Assembly (NCBI GenBank): GCA_030441535.1
Contig: JAUJFZ010000003.1
Span: 248,001-312,000 of the forward strand
Source: Betaproteobacteria bacterium LSUCC0117
Lineage (GTDB): Bacteria > Pseudomonadota > Gammaproteobacteria > Burkholderiales > Burkholderiaceae_C
Reading direction: 5' to 3'
Length of the DNA: 64,000 nt
Shown here: positions 25,945 to 34,786 of the stretch, piece by piece
Layout: every line of letters begins with the position of its first letter
Numbering within the stretch: position 1 is the stretch's first letter
Position numbers and translations under genes: made by a program
Notes under the pieces: generated by a model
What the model was told of the DNA's origin: nothing
Seen by the model: the letters and a program-made list of their open reading frames with translations, nothing else
Database searches by the model: none

Positions 25945-25973
25945 TTGGTCAATTGGTATGACCAATTGATAAT
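25945..25973 (+). promoter_or_regulatory. Divergent-gap promoter with UxuR-like operator filling the spacer
   Basis: The plus strand shows TTGGTC (25945-25950), a 17-bp spacer and GATAAT (25968-25973). The spacer, 25951-25967, is exactly the palindrome AATTGGTATGACCAATT (7-bp arms, 3-bp centre). It resembles the known hexuronate-regulator site ATTGGTATACCAAT and fits TNGTNNNACNA. A further half-site AATTGGTC sits at 25943-25950. A bound regulator would block the -35/-10 region of the SDR-kdgK run; the minus-strand promoter could not be placed with confidence. Confidence 0.75.
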
Positions 25974-26054
25974 CGATCGTCGCCTTTATGATTGGCTTTG
26001 TCAATCCCAAAAGACTCAGCAATTACCCCAACAAAACACGATATGGAGCCCCTT

Positions 26055-26801
26055 ATGCGTCTTTCAGGAAAAACCGTTCTCGTCACTGCCGCAGGGCAAG
26101 GCATTGGTCGCGCGAGCGCGCTCGCAATGGCCAAGGAAGGCGCAACCGTATGGGCCACCGACATCAACCCGGCATTGCTCGACACCCTCAAGGACACCCC
26201 CAACATCCACACCCGTGTGGTCAATGTGTTGGATAAGGCCGCCATCCACGAAATCGTCGCGGAGATGCCCGTAATGGATGCGCTGTTTAACTGCGCGGGA
26301 ATTGTGCACGCCGGCAATATCGAGGTCGCGACCGACGACCAATGGACGATGGGGTTTGACCTAAACGTGCGCGCGCAGTTTTGGATGATTCAAGCGGCAT
26401 TGCCCAAGTTGCTCGACAGCGCCAAAACGCGTGGCGGCGCCAGCATCATCAACATGGCCAGCGTGTGCAGCAGCATCAAGGGCCTGCCCAACCGTTTCAT
26501 TTACGGTGCGACCAAAGCCGCAGTGATTGGTTTGACCAAAAGTGTGGCCGTCGACTACGTTGCCCAAGGCGTGCGCTGCAACGCCGTTTGCCCAGGTACC
26601 GTCGAGACCCCTTCCCTGCACGAACGCATCAATGCCCAGCCGGACCCCGTCGTGGCACGGCAGCAATTCATTGCCCGTCAACCGATGGGACGATTGGCAC
26701 AGGCGGATGAGATCGCGCCGCTGGTCGTGTTCTTGGCATCCGATGAATCCGCGTTTGTAACGGGACAGGCTTACGCCATCGACGGTGGTATTGCGATCTG
26801 A
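26055..26801 (+). CDS. SDR oxidoreductase, ketodeoxy-sugar-acid dehydrogenase-like
   Basis: A 248-residue classical short-chain dehydrogenase with the cofactor loop TAAGQGIG (11-18) and catalytic Ser136, Tyr150 and Lys154. It resembles the DHRS6/2-keto-3-deoxy-L-fuconate dehydrogenase branch (start MRLSGKTVLVTAAGQGIGRA). The ATG at 26055 has GGAG six nt upstream; earlier in-frame starts lack support. It is the first gene of the plus-strand run and precedes kdgK by 4 nt. A role on a 2-keto-3-deoxy acid is plausible, but the exact substrate is unknown. Confidence 0.82.
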   Translation: MRLSGKTVLVTAAGQGIGRASALAMAKEGATVWATDINPALLDTLKDTPNIHTRVVNVLDKAAIHEIVAEMPVMDALFNCAGIVHAGNIEVATDDQWTMGFDLNVRAQFWMIQAALPKLLDSAKTRGGASIINMASVCSSIKGLPNRFIYGATKAAVIGLTKSVAVDYVAQGVRCNAVCPGTVETPSLHERINAQPDPVVARQQFIARQPMGRLAQADEIAPLVVFLASDESAFVTGQAYAIDGGIAI

Positions 26802-26805
26802 CCCC

Positions 26806-27708
26806 ATGAGTCGTCTTCTGTGCTTGGGCGAGTGCATGCTCGAGCTGTCGAGCCCCTCCGACAACGCTTGGCACTTGGGCGTTGCAGGCGATACCTTGAA
26901 CACGGCGTGGTACGCGCGTCGGTGTCTACCCGAAACGAATTGGACCGTTGCCTACGGTACGCGGATCGGTGTTGATTTATTTTCTGAGCGGGTGCATCGA
27001 TTTTTGAGCGAAGCCCGTATCGAAACCGATTGGGTGCAACGCGACCCGCAACGCACGGTGGGGCTTTACGCCATCAGCCTAGAAAATGGCGAGCGTCATT
27101 TCACCTATTGGCGCGGACAATCTGCGGCGCGTCATTTGGCCGACGATTCCGCCGCTCTTGACGCCGCGCTCCATGCGGCGAATGTGGTTTATTACTCGGG
27201 CATCACGCTTGCCATTTTGGCGCCTGAGGCCAGGGCCAAGCTCTTGCAGGCGTTGGCTGCGGCTCGAAGCCGAGGTTGCCGGGTGGCTTTTGACCCCAAC
27301 CACCGGCCACGCTTGTGGGACCACACCGACACCATGGTCCAAGAGACCCTCAAGGCAGCGGCGATCGCCGATTGGGTGCTCCCCAGCTTTGACGACGAGC
27401 GGCGTTTTTTTGGTGACGACAGTCTGCAAGCCTGCGCACAACGCTACCTGGCAGCGGGGGCCCGCGAGGTCGTAGTCAAAAATGCGGGCGATGCCATGGT
27501 CGTCGCCGATGCCGCGCATCAGCAGGTGATCGACCAGGGTCCGCCGCAAGTACCCGTTGATTCAACCGCGGCAGGCGATGCCTTCAATGCCGCCTATTTG
27601 GGTGCACGCCTTGCGGATCAACCCGCAACAGAAGCGGCTCGCGCGGGTCATGCATTGGCAAGTCGGGTAATCGGCGCTCATGGGGCATTGGTTGCGCTTG
27701 ACGCCTAA
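26806..27708 (+). CDS. kdgK: 2-keto-3-deoxygluconate kinase
   Basis: A 300-residue PfkB-family kinase that phosphorylates 2-keto-3-deoxy-D-gluconate to KDPG. It begins LCLGECMLEL, contains the sugar-contact segment ISLENGERHFTYWRGQSAARHL (about 90-111) typical of KdgK, and ends with the catalytic D-[ST]-T-A-A-G-D motif (Asp252 to Asp258). It joins the products of ManD and UxaA from the divergent operon to central metabolism; the KDPG aldolase that should follow is not in the window. The ATG at 26806 lies 4 nt after the SDR stop. Confidence 0.93.
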   Translation: MSRLLCLGECMLELSSPSDNAWHLGVAGDTLNTAWYARRCLPETNWTVAYGTRIGVDLFSERVHRFLSEARIETDWVQRDPQRTVGLYAISLENGERHFTYWRGQSAARHLADDSAALDAALHAANVVYYSGITLAILAPEARAKLLQALAAARSRGCRVAFDPNHRPRLWDHTDTMVQETLKAAAIADWVLPSFDDERRFFGDDSLQACAQRYLAAGAREVVVKNAGDAMVVADAAHQQVIDQGPPQVPVDSTAAGDAFNAAYLGARLADQPATEAARAGHALASRVIGAHGALVALDA

Positions 27709-27766
27709 ATGACATTCATCCTACGATAATACAAAACACAATCAAGCAATTAACCAAGGAATCAAT

Positions 27767-28690
27767 ATGAGCGAGCGCGTTGGATTTATAGGGGTGGGGT
27801 TCATGGGCGAAGGTATGGCCCACAACATCGTGACCAAAGGCTACCCCCTCGCCGTGATGGCGCACCGCAACCGCGAACCCGTCGAACGTTTGGTGGCCGC
27901 CGGTGCAACCGAGGTGACCAGTGCCGCTGAAATGGCCAAGCAATGCAGCGTGATTTTCTTGTGCGTGACGGGGTCTCCCCAAGTCGAGGCGTTGGTGCTG
28001 GGCGCCGATGGTATTTTGGCCAATGCCCAACCCGGTACTGTCATCGTTGACTGCTCGACATCGGACCCCGTATCAACGGGCAAACTCGACGCCGCCGCGC
28101 GCGCGGTCAATATGCACTTTGCGGATGCACCGCTCGGTGGTACGCCCAAAGAGGCGGCAATCGGTGCACTAAGTGCAATGGTTGGCGCCGATGATGACGT
28201 CTTCAAACGCATCCAACCCGTCATCGCGACGTGGGCCGCGAACATCACTCATTTGGGCAAAGTGGGTCTGGGCCACACCGTTAAGTTGGTCAATAACTAC
28301 GTGGCCATGGGCTATGGGGCGATCTACGCGGAGGCCCTGGCCTTAGCCAGAAAAGCAGGGCTCAGCGCTGAGCAATTCAACGCCGTTATTGGATCTGGTC
28401 GTATGCGCTGCGGCTTCTATGACACCTTCATGAAGTGGACCATTGAGGGTGACCCCAACGCCCATTTATTCACCATCACCAACGCGCACAAAGACATGCG
28501 CTACGCATCCAATTTAGCCAACGACTTAGGGGTCGTGACACCGATACAATCGCTCGTCCGGGCTAGCTTTGCAGCGATGGATGCATCTGGTCAAGGGCAA
28601 AAATTTGTACCGATGTTGGCCGACTTTGTCGCCACCGCTAACGGGCTTTCAGCAACCGAAGAACGCTTGAAGCTCCCCACTAAGGATTGA
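27767..28690 (+). CDS. 3-hydroxyisobutyrate dehydrogenase-family reductase, GarR-like
   Basis: A 307-residue beta-hydroxyacid dehydrogenase with the dinucleotide loop GVGFMG (9-14) and the catalytic Lys173-x3-Asn177 pair. Tartronate semialdehyde reductase (GarR), which makes D-glycerate from the product of GarL, belongs here and is the most useful role in this island. However, the substrate loop usually read as DAPVSGG is DAPLGGTPKEA here (120-130), so threonate-type or other 3-hydroxyacid substrates are possible. GGAAT precedes the ATG; a 58-nt gap from kdgK could hold a promoter. Confidence 0.82.
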   Translation: MSERVGFIGVGFMGEGMAHNIVTKGYPLAVMAHRNREPVERLVAAGATEVTSAAEMAKQCSVIFLCVTGSPQVEALVLGADGILANAQPGTVIVDCSTSDPVSTGKLDAAARAVNMHFADAPLGGTPKEAAIGALSAMVGADDDVFKRIQPVIATWAANITHLGKVGLGHTVKLVNNYVAMGYGAIYAEALALARKAGLSAEQFNAVIGSGRMRCGFYDTFMKWTIEGDPNAHLFTITNAHKDMRYASNLANDLGVVTPIQSLVRASFAAMDASGQGQKFVPMLADFVATANGLSATEERLKLPTKD

Positions 28691-28697
28691 GTCCCCC

Positions 28698-29636
28698 ATG
28701 AAACCAACGCTACTCGCTGCATCGCCACTGAACCCGCTGTTCGTCAAGGCGCTCGAAACCAAGTACACCGTGATCGGGCCGATGGCGCATGACGCGTTGA
28801 TGGCGCATCCCGACCGCGAATCCATTCAAGTAATTGCGGCCGGGGGTGAGTCCAAAGTACCGGCCACCATGATGGATGCCCTGCCCGGCTTGAAGCTGAT
28901 CTCGGTCATGGGCGTGGGCTATGACGGCGTCGATGTGCCGCATGCAATCGGGCGTGGCGCCATGGTCACCCACACCCCCAACGTGCTCAACGACGACGTT
29001 GCCGACTTAGCCATCGCCTTGATGCTGAACGTGACCCGCCGCATCCCACAAGCCCATCAGTTTGTGCAAGGCGGCGGATGGGCGAAGGGTGGTTTACCAC
29101 TGGCTACCAAATTATCTGGCCTGCGTTTGGGCATTGTCGGTATGGGCCGTATCGGACAAGCCATTGCCCACCGCGCAGCGGCTTTCGGTATGCCGATCGC
29201 TTACACCGCACGCAGCGCAAAAAGCAACTTGCCCTACGCTTTCGTGGCGAATGTTGAAAACCTCGCCGCTCAAGTGGATGTGCTGACGCTCATCACACCC
29301 GGCGGCGCCGGTACGCACCACATGGTCAACGCTGCTGTGCTGAAAGCGCTGGGTCCCAAAGGATACGTCGTCAACGTGGCACGCGGCTCTGTGATCGATG
29401 AAGCGGCGTTGGTCGAGGCTTTGCAAAACGGCACCATCGCGGGCGCCGGCTTGGATGTATTCGAAAACGAACCACACCCCCTGCCCGCGCTGCTGACCAT
29501 GGATAACGTCGTCCTCACCCCGCATGTGGGCAGTGCGACAGATTCCACTCGACAAGCGATGGCTGATTTGGCGACCACCAACATTGACCGCCACTTTGCC
29601 GGACAGGCCCTGGAAACGCCCGTACCTGAATGCTAA
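28698..29636 (+). CDS. D-isomer-specific 2-hydroxyacid dehydrogenase
   Basis: A 312-residue NAD(P)-dependent reductase of the glyoxylate/hydroxypyruvate reductase type. The nucleotide loop GMGRIG is at 148-153, and the catalytic triad is Arg229 (NVARGS), Glu258 (ENEP) and His276 (LTPHVGS). In the aldarate route it could reduce hydroxypyruvate, a tautomer of tartronate semialdehyde, or glyoxylate. It is 7 nt after the GarR-like gene, and its stop overlaps the start of the next regulator gene (ATGCTAA), showing tight translational linkage. Confidence 0.9.
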   Translation: MKPTLLAASPLNPLFVKALETKYTVIGPMAHDALMAHPDRESIQVIAAGGESKVPATMMDALPGLKLISVMGVGYDGVDVPHAIGRGAMVTHTPNVLNDDVADLAIALMLNVTRRIPQAHQFVQGGGWAKGGLPLATKLSGLRLGIVGMGRIGQAIAHRAAAFGMPIAYTARSAKSNLPYAFVANVENLAAQVDVLTLITPGGAGTHHMVNAAVLKALGPKGYVVNVARGSVIDEAALVEALQNGTIAGAGLDVFENEPHPLPALLTMDNVVLTPHVGSATDSTRQAMADLATTNIDRHFAGQALETPVPEC

Positions 29637-30361
29637 AAGACAAGATCAAAAACATTCACGGCGGCACTTTAGATGCCCTGGGCATGGCCATCATCGGTGG
29701 CCAGTATGCACCGGGTGACAAGCTGCCGCCCGAGCAAAAGCTTTGCGAAGCGCTCGGCGTCTCGCGCACCATCCTGCGCGAGGTCGTGAAGTCTTTGGTC
29801 GCCAAGGGCCTGATCAGCACGGGGCCAAAGATCGGCACCATCGTGTTGCCATCTGAACGTTGGAACTGGTTTGACGAGCAGGTTGTTGGCTGGCAAGGCC
29901 GCATTGGCTTTGAGCCCAAGCTGTTGGAAGATTTGCAAGAGTTACGCAGTGTCATCGAGCCTGAGGCCGTGCGTCTCGCGGCGAAGCGCGCAACGGCAGA
30001 CCACATCCTTGCACTAGAGACCGCTTACCACGCCATGGCTGCTGCTGTCGACGCTGGCAATGAAGAAGACTACATTCAGGCCGACTACGCGTTTCACAAT
30101 GGTCTCTTACGAGCCAGCCAAAATGCGATGTTCATCCAAGTCGGTCGAGCCATTGGCAGCATGTTGCGTGAGGTGTTTTTAATCACAACGCGCACGCCTG
30201 ACGACGGCATCGCACGTTCCCTACCCCTTCACTGGGAAATCGTCGAAAAAATCCGTGCCCGCGACAGTGAAGGTGCCTACGCCTGCTCTAAGTTTCAAAT
30301 CGATCAGTCGCGCCAAGACTTGGCAGCGGGCATGTCACAAAACGCTTCAACCCCATCATGA
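29630..30361 (+). CDS. Second FadR-family (GntR) regulator of the island
   Basis: A 243-residue FadR-type regulator with a winged helix at about 5-75 (LPPEQKLCEALGVSRTILREVVKSL) and an FCD domain (about 90-230) carrying DYAFHNGLLRASQN and HWEIVEKIRARD. It resembles the galactonate/hexonate regulators of the DgoR kind. The ATG at 29630 overlaps the stop of the preceding dehydrogenase. It is embedded inside the plus-strand run rather than at its head, so it may govern this run, the neighbouring IlvD/Edd cluster (palindrome at 36545-36557), or both; this is inference. Confidence 0.88.
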   Translation: MLKDKIKNIHGGTLDALGMAIIGGQYAPGDKLPPEQKLCEALGVSRTILREVVKSLVAKGLISTGPKIGTIVLPSERWNWFDEQVVGWQGRIGFEPKLLEDLQELRSVIEPEAVRLAAKRATADHILALETAYHAMAAAVDAGNEEDYIQADYAFHNGLLRASQNAMFIQVGRAIGSMLREVFLITTRTPDDGIARSLPLHWEIVEKIRARDSEGAYACSKFQIDQSRQDLAAGMSQNASTPS

Positions 30362-30397
30362 TCTCTATCGAGTCTGCGCCACACGAGCGCCTCCGCC

Positions 30398-31300
30398 ATG
30401 TGGCATGAGGACTCCGCGGCGAATCGCCGTACCGGCATTCTCCTAGTCTCCCTCGCCACACTCTCCTTTTCGATGTTGGACACCACTGTCAAGTGGTTGC
30501 TCCAGCTGCAAACGATACCGTTAATTGAAATCATTTGGCTGCGCTTTTTAAGTCAAGCCGTCGTCTCTGGTGTGGTGCTGGCCCCGCGTTACAAGGGGGC
30601 GATGTTCAAGATTCAAAAGAAGCGCTTACAACTCTTCCGTGCCGTTCTTTTGGGCACCATGACTGCCTGTAACTTTTGGTCAATTCAGTTTCTACAACTC
30701 ACCGAGACCGCGTCCATTTTGTTTTCTGCGCCGCTGATCGTGGCAGTGATCAGCCACTTTTGGCTGCAGCAACGGCTGCGCAAGGCCCAGTGGATCACCA
30801 TCATCACAGGCTTCATCGGCGTTTTGATTGTGGTCCGCCCCTCGTCAAGCGCCATTCACCCCGCTATTTTACTGATGGTGTTCAACGCCGTGTTGTTCGC
30901 TATCTTCAACTTGCTCACGCGTCACTTGGCGCAATATGAAAATCCGGCAGCCATGCAATGGTATTCGGCCATGGGCCCCGTGGTGCTGTTTGCGCCGTGG
31001 GCACTGCCCGGTTTTGTCATGCCCCACAACACCTTCGAACTGGTGCTGGTCATCAGCGCAGGCCTGTGGGGTGGACTGGGCCACTATGTGTGGGCTCGGG
31101 CTCACCAATACGCCAACGCTGCCACGCTGGCGCCCTTCAATTACCAGCAACTGCTGTACATGGCTTTCTGGGGTTGGTTGGTCTTTGGTGACGTGCCACC
31201 CTCTGCCGTCTTCGTTGGGGGAAGCATCATTGCGGCCAGCGGGATCTATTTGTTGTGGGAGCAAAAGCGCGTGCCCCCCACCATCCCGCCAAGCGCTTAA
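30398..31300 (+). CDS. EamA/DMT-family membrane transporter
   Basis: A 300-residue inner-membrane protein with about ten hydrophobic helices in two EamA repeats. The first repeat includes TACNFWSIQFLQLTETASILFSAPLIVAVISHFWLQQRL and the second ends in SAVFVGGSIIAASGIYLLWEQ. DMT proteins usually export metabolites or amino acids; a few import them. As the last gene of the plus-strand run it may move a sugar acid or a pathway by-product. Its stop codon overlaps the stop of the convergent SDR gene by 4 nt. Confidence 0.88.
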   Translation: MWHEDSAANRRTGILLVSLATLSFSMLDTTVKWLLQLQTIPLIEIIWLRFLSQAVVSGVVLAPRYKGAMFKIQKKRLQLFRAVLLGTMTACNFWSIQFLQLTETASILFSAPLIVAVISHFWLQQRLRKAQWITIITGFIGVLIVVRPSSSAIHPAILLMVFNAVLFAIFNLLTRHLAQYENPAAMQWYSAMGPVVLFAPWALPGFVMPHNTFELVLVISAGLWGGLGHYVWARAHQYANAATLAPFNYQQLLYMAFWGWLVFGDVPPSAVFVGGSIIAASGIYLLWEQKRVPPTIPPSA

Positions 31301-32049
31301 TAGGTGCCGCGGCCGCCTGAAATATCAAAGACGGCGCCAGTTGAGAACGAGCAGTCCTCGCTGGCCAGCCACGTCGCCATGGCAGCAATTTCATCAACTT
31401 CTACAAACCGACCCATGGGGATCTTGGACAGCATGAAGTCAATGTGGGCTTGCGTCATGGTGGCGAACAAAGGCGTTTGAGCTGCCGCCGGGGTGATGGC
31501 GTTCACCAAGATACCTTTTTGTGCCAGCTCTTTACCGAGCGATTTGGTCAATGCAATCAGACCTGCTTTAGAGGCACTGTAATGCGATGCATTGGGATTC
31601 CCCTCCTTGCCCGCGATCGACGCAATATTGACGATGCGGCCATAGCCTGCCTCAATCATGGATGGGACCAACGCCTTGCAAACGAAGAAAGGCGCGACCA
31701 AGTTGATGTGAATGACGTCTTGCCAAACCTGGCTGTCCAATTCCCATGTGGTGGCATTGCCGCCGGTAATGCCGGCGTTGTTAACCACAATATCGACGCG
31801 TTTGTGCGCAGCGAGTGTCCGGGCAGCGGCCGCTTGCACGCTGGCTTCATCACCCAACTCAACCACTTCCGTGCGCACCACACCTTTGCTGCGCAGTGCC
31901 TCAGCGGCCTCGTGCAGCGTGGCTTCATTACGGTCCCACAAGACCACTTGCGCACCAGATGACAACATGCGCTCCGCAGTGCCGTAACCAATGCCTTGTG
32001 CGCCACCAGTGATGACCGCGATGCGGCCTTTCAAATCAATTTGGTTCAT
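31297..32049 (-). CDS. SDR-family oxidoreductase
   Basis: A 250-residue classical short-chain dehydrogenase with GGAQGIG (15-21), NNAG (90-93) and catalytic Ser144, Tyr157 and Lys161, ending SGGRGTY. Its start overlaps the denD stop (ATGA), so the two are translationally coupled. It is the last gene of the IlvD/Edd cluster. A sugar or sugar-acid dehydrogenase, for example oxidising the free sugar or a ketodeoxy acid, fits the position; the substrate cannot be told from the sequence. Confidence 0.85.
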   Translation of the reverse strand: MNQIDLKGRIAVITGGAQGIGYGTAERMLSSGAQVVLWDRNEATLHEAAEALRSKGVVRTEVVELGDEASVQAAAARTLAAHKRVDIVVNNAGITGGNATTWELDSQVWQDVIHINLVAPFFVCKALVPSMIEAGYGRIVNIASIAGKEGNPNASHYSASKAGLIALTKSLGKELAQKGILVNAITPAAAQTPLFATMTQAHIDFMLSKIPMGRFVEVDEIAAMATWLASEDCSFSTGAVFDISGGRGTY

Positions 32050-33053
32050 GCCAAACCTTTCAACGCCGTTGCTGTTTGCCCAGCCAGACGCATGTCGTCA
32101 ATATATTGTTGAATGATGGCGTCGAATGAGGCGTCACCTGGAAAGCCCAATACATCGGTCGCCGTTGTGGCCTTGGCTGCGCGCGGCCAATTCGCGACGA
32201 TGCCTGCGATGCGTGCGTCGTGTTCGAAGCGTACCCGCGCGCGTACCGCAGGGCCCGCAACGCGCTCTAGCGCGTCGAGCATCTGAGCGACTGTCACGTT
32301 CACAGCGGGCAGCGTGACTGCCAGCCGCCGCTTCAAGACGTCACGTGGTGCGGTCATCAAGCCAACCAGACTCAAGACGGTCGACTGCGGAGAAGCGATG
32401 GGGTGCGCCGTACTGGGATCGACGGGACAAACCGCCTCAACACCGGCAAGCGGCTCGCGGATGATGCCGCTGAAAAATGATGACGCTGCGCCATTGGGTT
32501 TACCCGGACGTACCGCCACCGTCATGAGACGGGCGCTGCGACCATCAATAAAGCCCTTACGGGTGTAATCCGCAATGAGGTACTCGCACATCAACTTGTG
32601 CGTGCCGTACGAGGTTTGTGGCGCTGGTAACGTGTCTTCGTCAACCACTGCCGGCATGGCCAAACCAGGGTCAGGGCCGTATACCGCAATCGAGCTGGAA
32701 AACACCACCGTGGGCTGGTTACCCGCTTGGCGCAGGCCCTCCAGCAAAATGCGTGTGCCGTCCAAGTTAGAGCGCAAGCCCAGTTCGAAATCAAGCTCAC
32801 ATTCGCCCGATACCGCTGATGCCAAATGGAATACCGCGTCAAACCCCGACGCAAATAGCGCCGCTTGGTCACCCAAGGGACCGATCACCTCAGTCACGCG
32901 GGGATCGGCAGCGAGGTCAGCGGGTAACGGGTACTGGTCGGTCAGCGCCAGGGCCGGCGCACCGCCCCACGTCGCAGGGGGGTGGGCCAGTAAGTGACGC
33001 GCTAATCGCGCGCCCACAAATCCGCCAGCCCCCGTGATGAGTACCCGTTTCAT
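32046..33053 (-). CDS. denD: D-erythronate dehydrogenase-like epimerase-family protein
   Basis: A 335-residue extended SDR with the Rossmann loop GAGGFVG at residues 8-14 and the catalytic YxxxK in TSYGTHKLMCEYL. The long segment RLMTVAVRPGKPNGAASSF followed by SGIIREPLAG is diagnostic of the DenD branch, which oxidises D-erythronate to 2-oxo-tetronate with NAD+. The other partners of that pathway (OtnK, OtnC, OtnI) are not in the window. The ATG at 33051-33053 has GGAG seven nt before it and is preferred over a frame extension upstream. It lies 29 nt after the FAH gene. Confidence 0.8.
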   Translation of the reverse strand: MKRVLITGAGGFVGARLARHLLAHPPATWGGAPALALTDQYPLPADLAADPRVTEVIGPLGDQAALFASGFDAVFHLASAVSGECELDFELGLRSNLDGTRILLEGLRQAGNQPTVVFSSSIAVYGPDPGLAMPAVVDEDTLPAPQTSYGTHKLMCEYLIADYTRKGFIDGRSARLMTVAVRPGKPNGAASSFFSGIIREPLAGVEAVCPVDPSTAHPIASPQSTVLSLVGLMTAPRDVLKRRLAVTLPAVNVTVAQMLDALERVAGPAVRARVRFEHDARIAGIVANWPRAAKATTATDVLGFPGDASFDAIIQQYIDDMRLAGQTATALKGLA

Positions 33054-33082
33054 GCGCGCTCCTTGCTGTGTGATGTGCTGGT

Positions 33083-33955
33083 TTAAACGACTGCGTCGAT
33101 GCGCGCAGGGTCCCACGCCACCACGTGCTGTGACTGCTCGCCCAAACCGTCAATGCCTAAACGCATATGGTCACCTGGCTTCAAGAAAACCGAAGCGGGC
33201 TTAACACCCATGCCCACACCGGGTGGGGTACCCGTTGAGATGATGTCACCGGGATACAGCGTCATGAACTTGCTGACGTAAGACACCAATTCGGCAACGC
33301 CAAAAATCATGGTCTTGGTGTTACCTGTTTGGTAGCGCTTGCCGTTGACGTCAAGCCACATCCCCAAGCTCTGCGGATCTGGCACCTCGTCGCAGGTGAC
33401 TAACCACGGGCCAACAGGACCGAAGGTGTCGCAACCCTTGCCCTTATCCCATGTGCCGCCCCGCTCAATTTGGTATTCACGCTCAGAGACGTCATTCACC
33501 ACGCAATAACCGGCGACGTGGGCCAACGCATCCGCTTGCGACACATAACGTGCGGTCTGGCCGATCACCACGCCCAGCTCGACCTCCCAGTCAGACTTAA
33601 CTGAACCTTGGGGCAACACCACATCGTGGTTGGGGCCCACGCGCGCGTCGATGGACTTGGTGAAGATGATGGGCTCAGCCGGAATGGGCAAACCTGACTC
33701 CGCTGCGTGGTCGGCATAGTTCAGACCAATACACACGAATTTCTTGCAGTCGGCCCAGGGTGCCAGCAGCGGCGCATCTGCCGCAATTTCTGGCAACGCT
33801 GACAAGTCAGCGTTTTGAATGGCTGCCAAACCAGCGCCCGACAGCGATTGTGTCGTGACATCAGCAACCAGTGAGCTGATGTTGCGACGCACGCCTTGGC
33901 TGTCCAAGACTCCCGGCACTGTTGCGCCATTTACCCATACACGTAAAAACTTCAT
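33083..33955 (-). CDS. FAH-family hydrolase, 2,4-diketo-3-deoxy sugar-acid hydrolase-like
   Basis: A 290-residue fumarylacetoacetate hydrolase-fold enzyme. The catalytic domain (about 70-285) shows CIGLNYADHAAESG, IIFTKSIDARVGPNHDVVLP, the metal ligand segment DWEVELGVVIG, and GDIISTGTPPGVGMG. It resembles hydrolases that split 2,4-diketo-3-deoxy-L-fuconate, -rhamnonate or the corresponding pentonate into pyruvate and a small hydroxyacid. Flanking SDR genes and an IlvD/Edd dehydratase supply exactly the preceding steps of such a route. Other FAH hydrolases share the fold, so the substrate is inferred from context. Confidence 0.85.
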   Translation of the reverse strand: MKFLRVWVNGATVPGVLDSQGVRRNISSLVADVTTQSLSGAGLAAIQNADLSALPEIAADAPLLAPWADCKKFVCIGLNYADHAAESGLPIPAEPIIFTKSIDARVGPNHDVVLPQGSVKSDWEVELGVVIGQTARYVSQADALAHVAGYCVVNDVSEREYQIERGGTWDKGKGCDTFGPVGPWLVTCDEVPDPQSLGMWLDVNGKRYQTGNTKTMIFGVAELVSYVSKFMTLYPGDIISTGTPPGVGMGVKPASVFLKPGDHMRLGIDGLGEQSQHVVAWDPARIDAVV

Positions 33956-33980
33956 TGTCGATACTCCCCGTAAAAAAGCG

Positions 33981-34736
33981 TTAACCGCGGCCCACGTATG
34001 GCATCCCTGTTGCCATGACGGTAACCGTGAAAATGTTTGACTCTAATGGCAGATTAACCATCGCCATAAAGGTGCTCGCGACGCCACTCATGTCCATACG
34101 CGCCTCCGCGCGGACACTGCCGTCGGCTTGCAACACGCCCGCCGCCATGCGCTCCGTCATGGCGCTGGCCACATTGCCAATGTCAATTTGACCCACAGCG
34201 ATGTTCAAGGCACGGCCGTCAAGCGCGGCACCGCGCGTCAAACCGGTAATGGCTGACTTACTCGCCGCATACGCAATCGAACACGGCCGCGGTGTGTGCG
34301 CTGAAATCGAACCGTTGTTGATGATTCGACCACCCTGTGGGCTTTGGTGCCGCATGATGCGGAACGCGTTAGACAGGCAATAGAACGCGCCGTCGAGATT
34401 AGTCCCCACCACCTTGCGCCAATCGTCGGCGCTCAGTTCATCAGGGGTGACGGCGGCTTGGTTGACGCCCGCGTTGTTGAACAACAAGTCAAGGCGACCA
34501 TGGCGCGCGGCAACGTCATCGAACAATTGCTTCACGGCATCAGCGTTGGTGACATCACAGACTGCGGTCTCGGCAAGTGCCTGCTGATCAGCGGGCAAGG
34601 CAGCTACCGCCGCGTGCAGCTTGGTACCATCGCGCCCCACGAACACCGTGGTCCACCCCTCAGCGACCAAGGCGGTTGCACAGGCCTGACCGATACCGGC
34701 ACTGGCACCTGTCACCACAGCAATCTTTGAATTCAT
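33981..34736 (-). CDS. SDR-family oxidoreductase, candidate 2-keto-3-deoxy-acid 4-dehydrogenase
   Basis: A 251-residue short-chain dehydrogenase with GASAGIG (10-16), NNAG (87-90) and catalytic Ser143, Tyr156 and Lys160. It lies 25 nt before the FAH hydrolase and 50 nt after the IlvD/Edd dehydratase in transcription order. The order dehydratase-dehydrogenase-hydrolase matches the non-phosphorylative breakdown of fuconate, rhamnonate or pentonates, where this enzyme oxidises C4 of the 2-keto-3-deoxy acid. The C-terminal part (MDMSGVASTFMAMVNLPLESN) is unusual for metabolic SDRs and looks like the branch ending in a VTVMATGMP tail. Confidence 0.84.
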   Translation of the reverse strand: MNSKIAVVTGASAGIGQACATALVAEGWTTVFVGRDGTKLHAAVAALPADQQALAETAVCDVTNADAVKQLFDDVAARHGRLDLLFNNAGVNQAAVTPDELSADDWRKVVGTNLDGAFYCLSNAFRIMRHQSPQGGRIINNGSISAHTPRPCSIAYAASKSAITGLTRGAALDGRALNIAVGQIDIGNVASAMTERMAAGVLQADGSVRAEARMDMSGVASTFMAMVNLPLESNIFTVTVMATGMPYVGRG

Positions 34737-34786
34737 CTCGAAACTCCAATCAGAACAATCGTTGCCGGCCGCTGCAAACCCAACGC

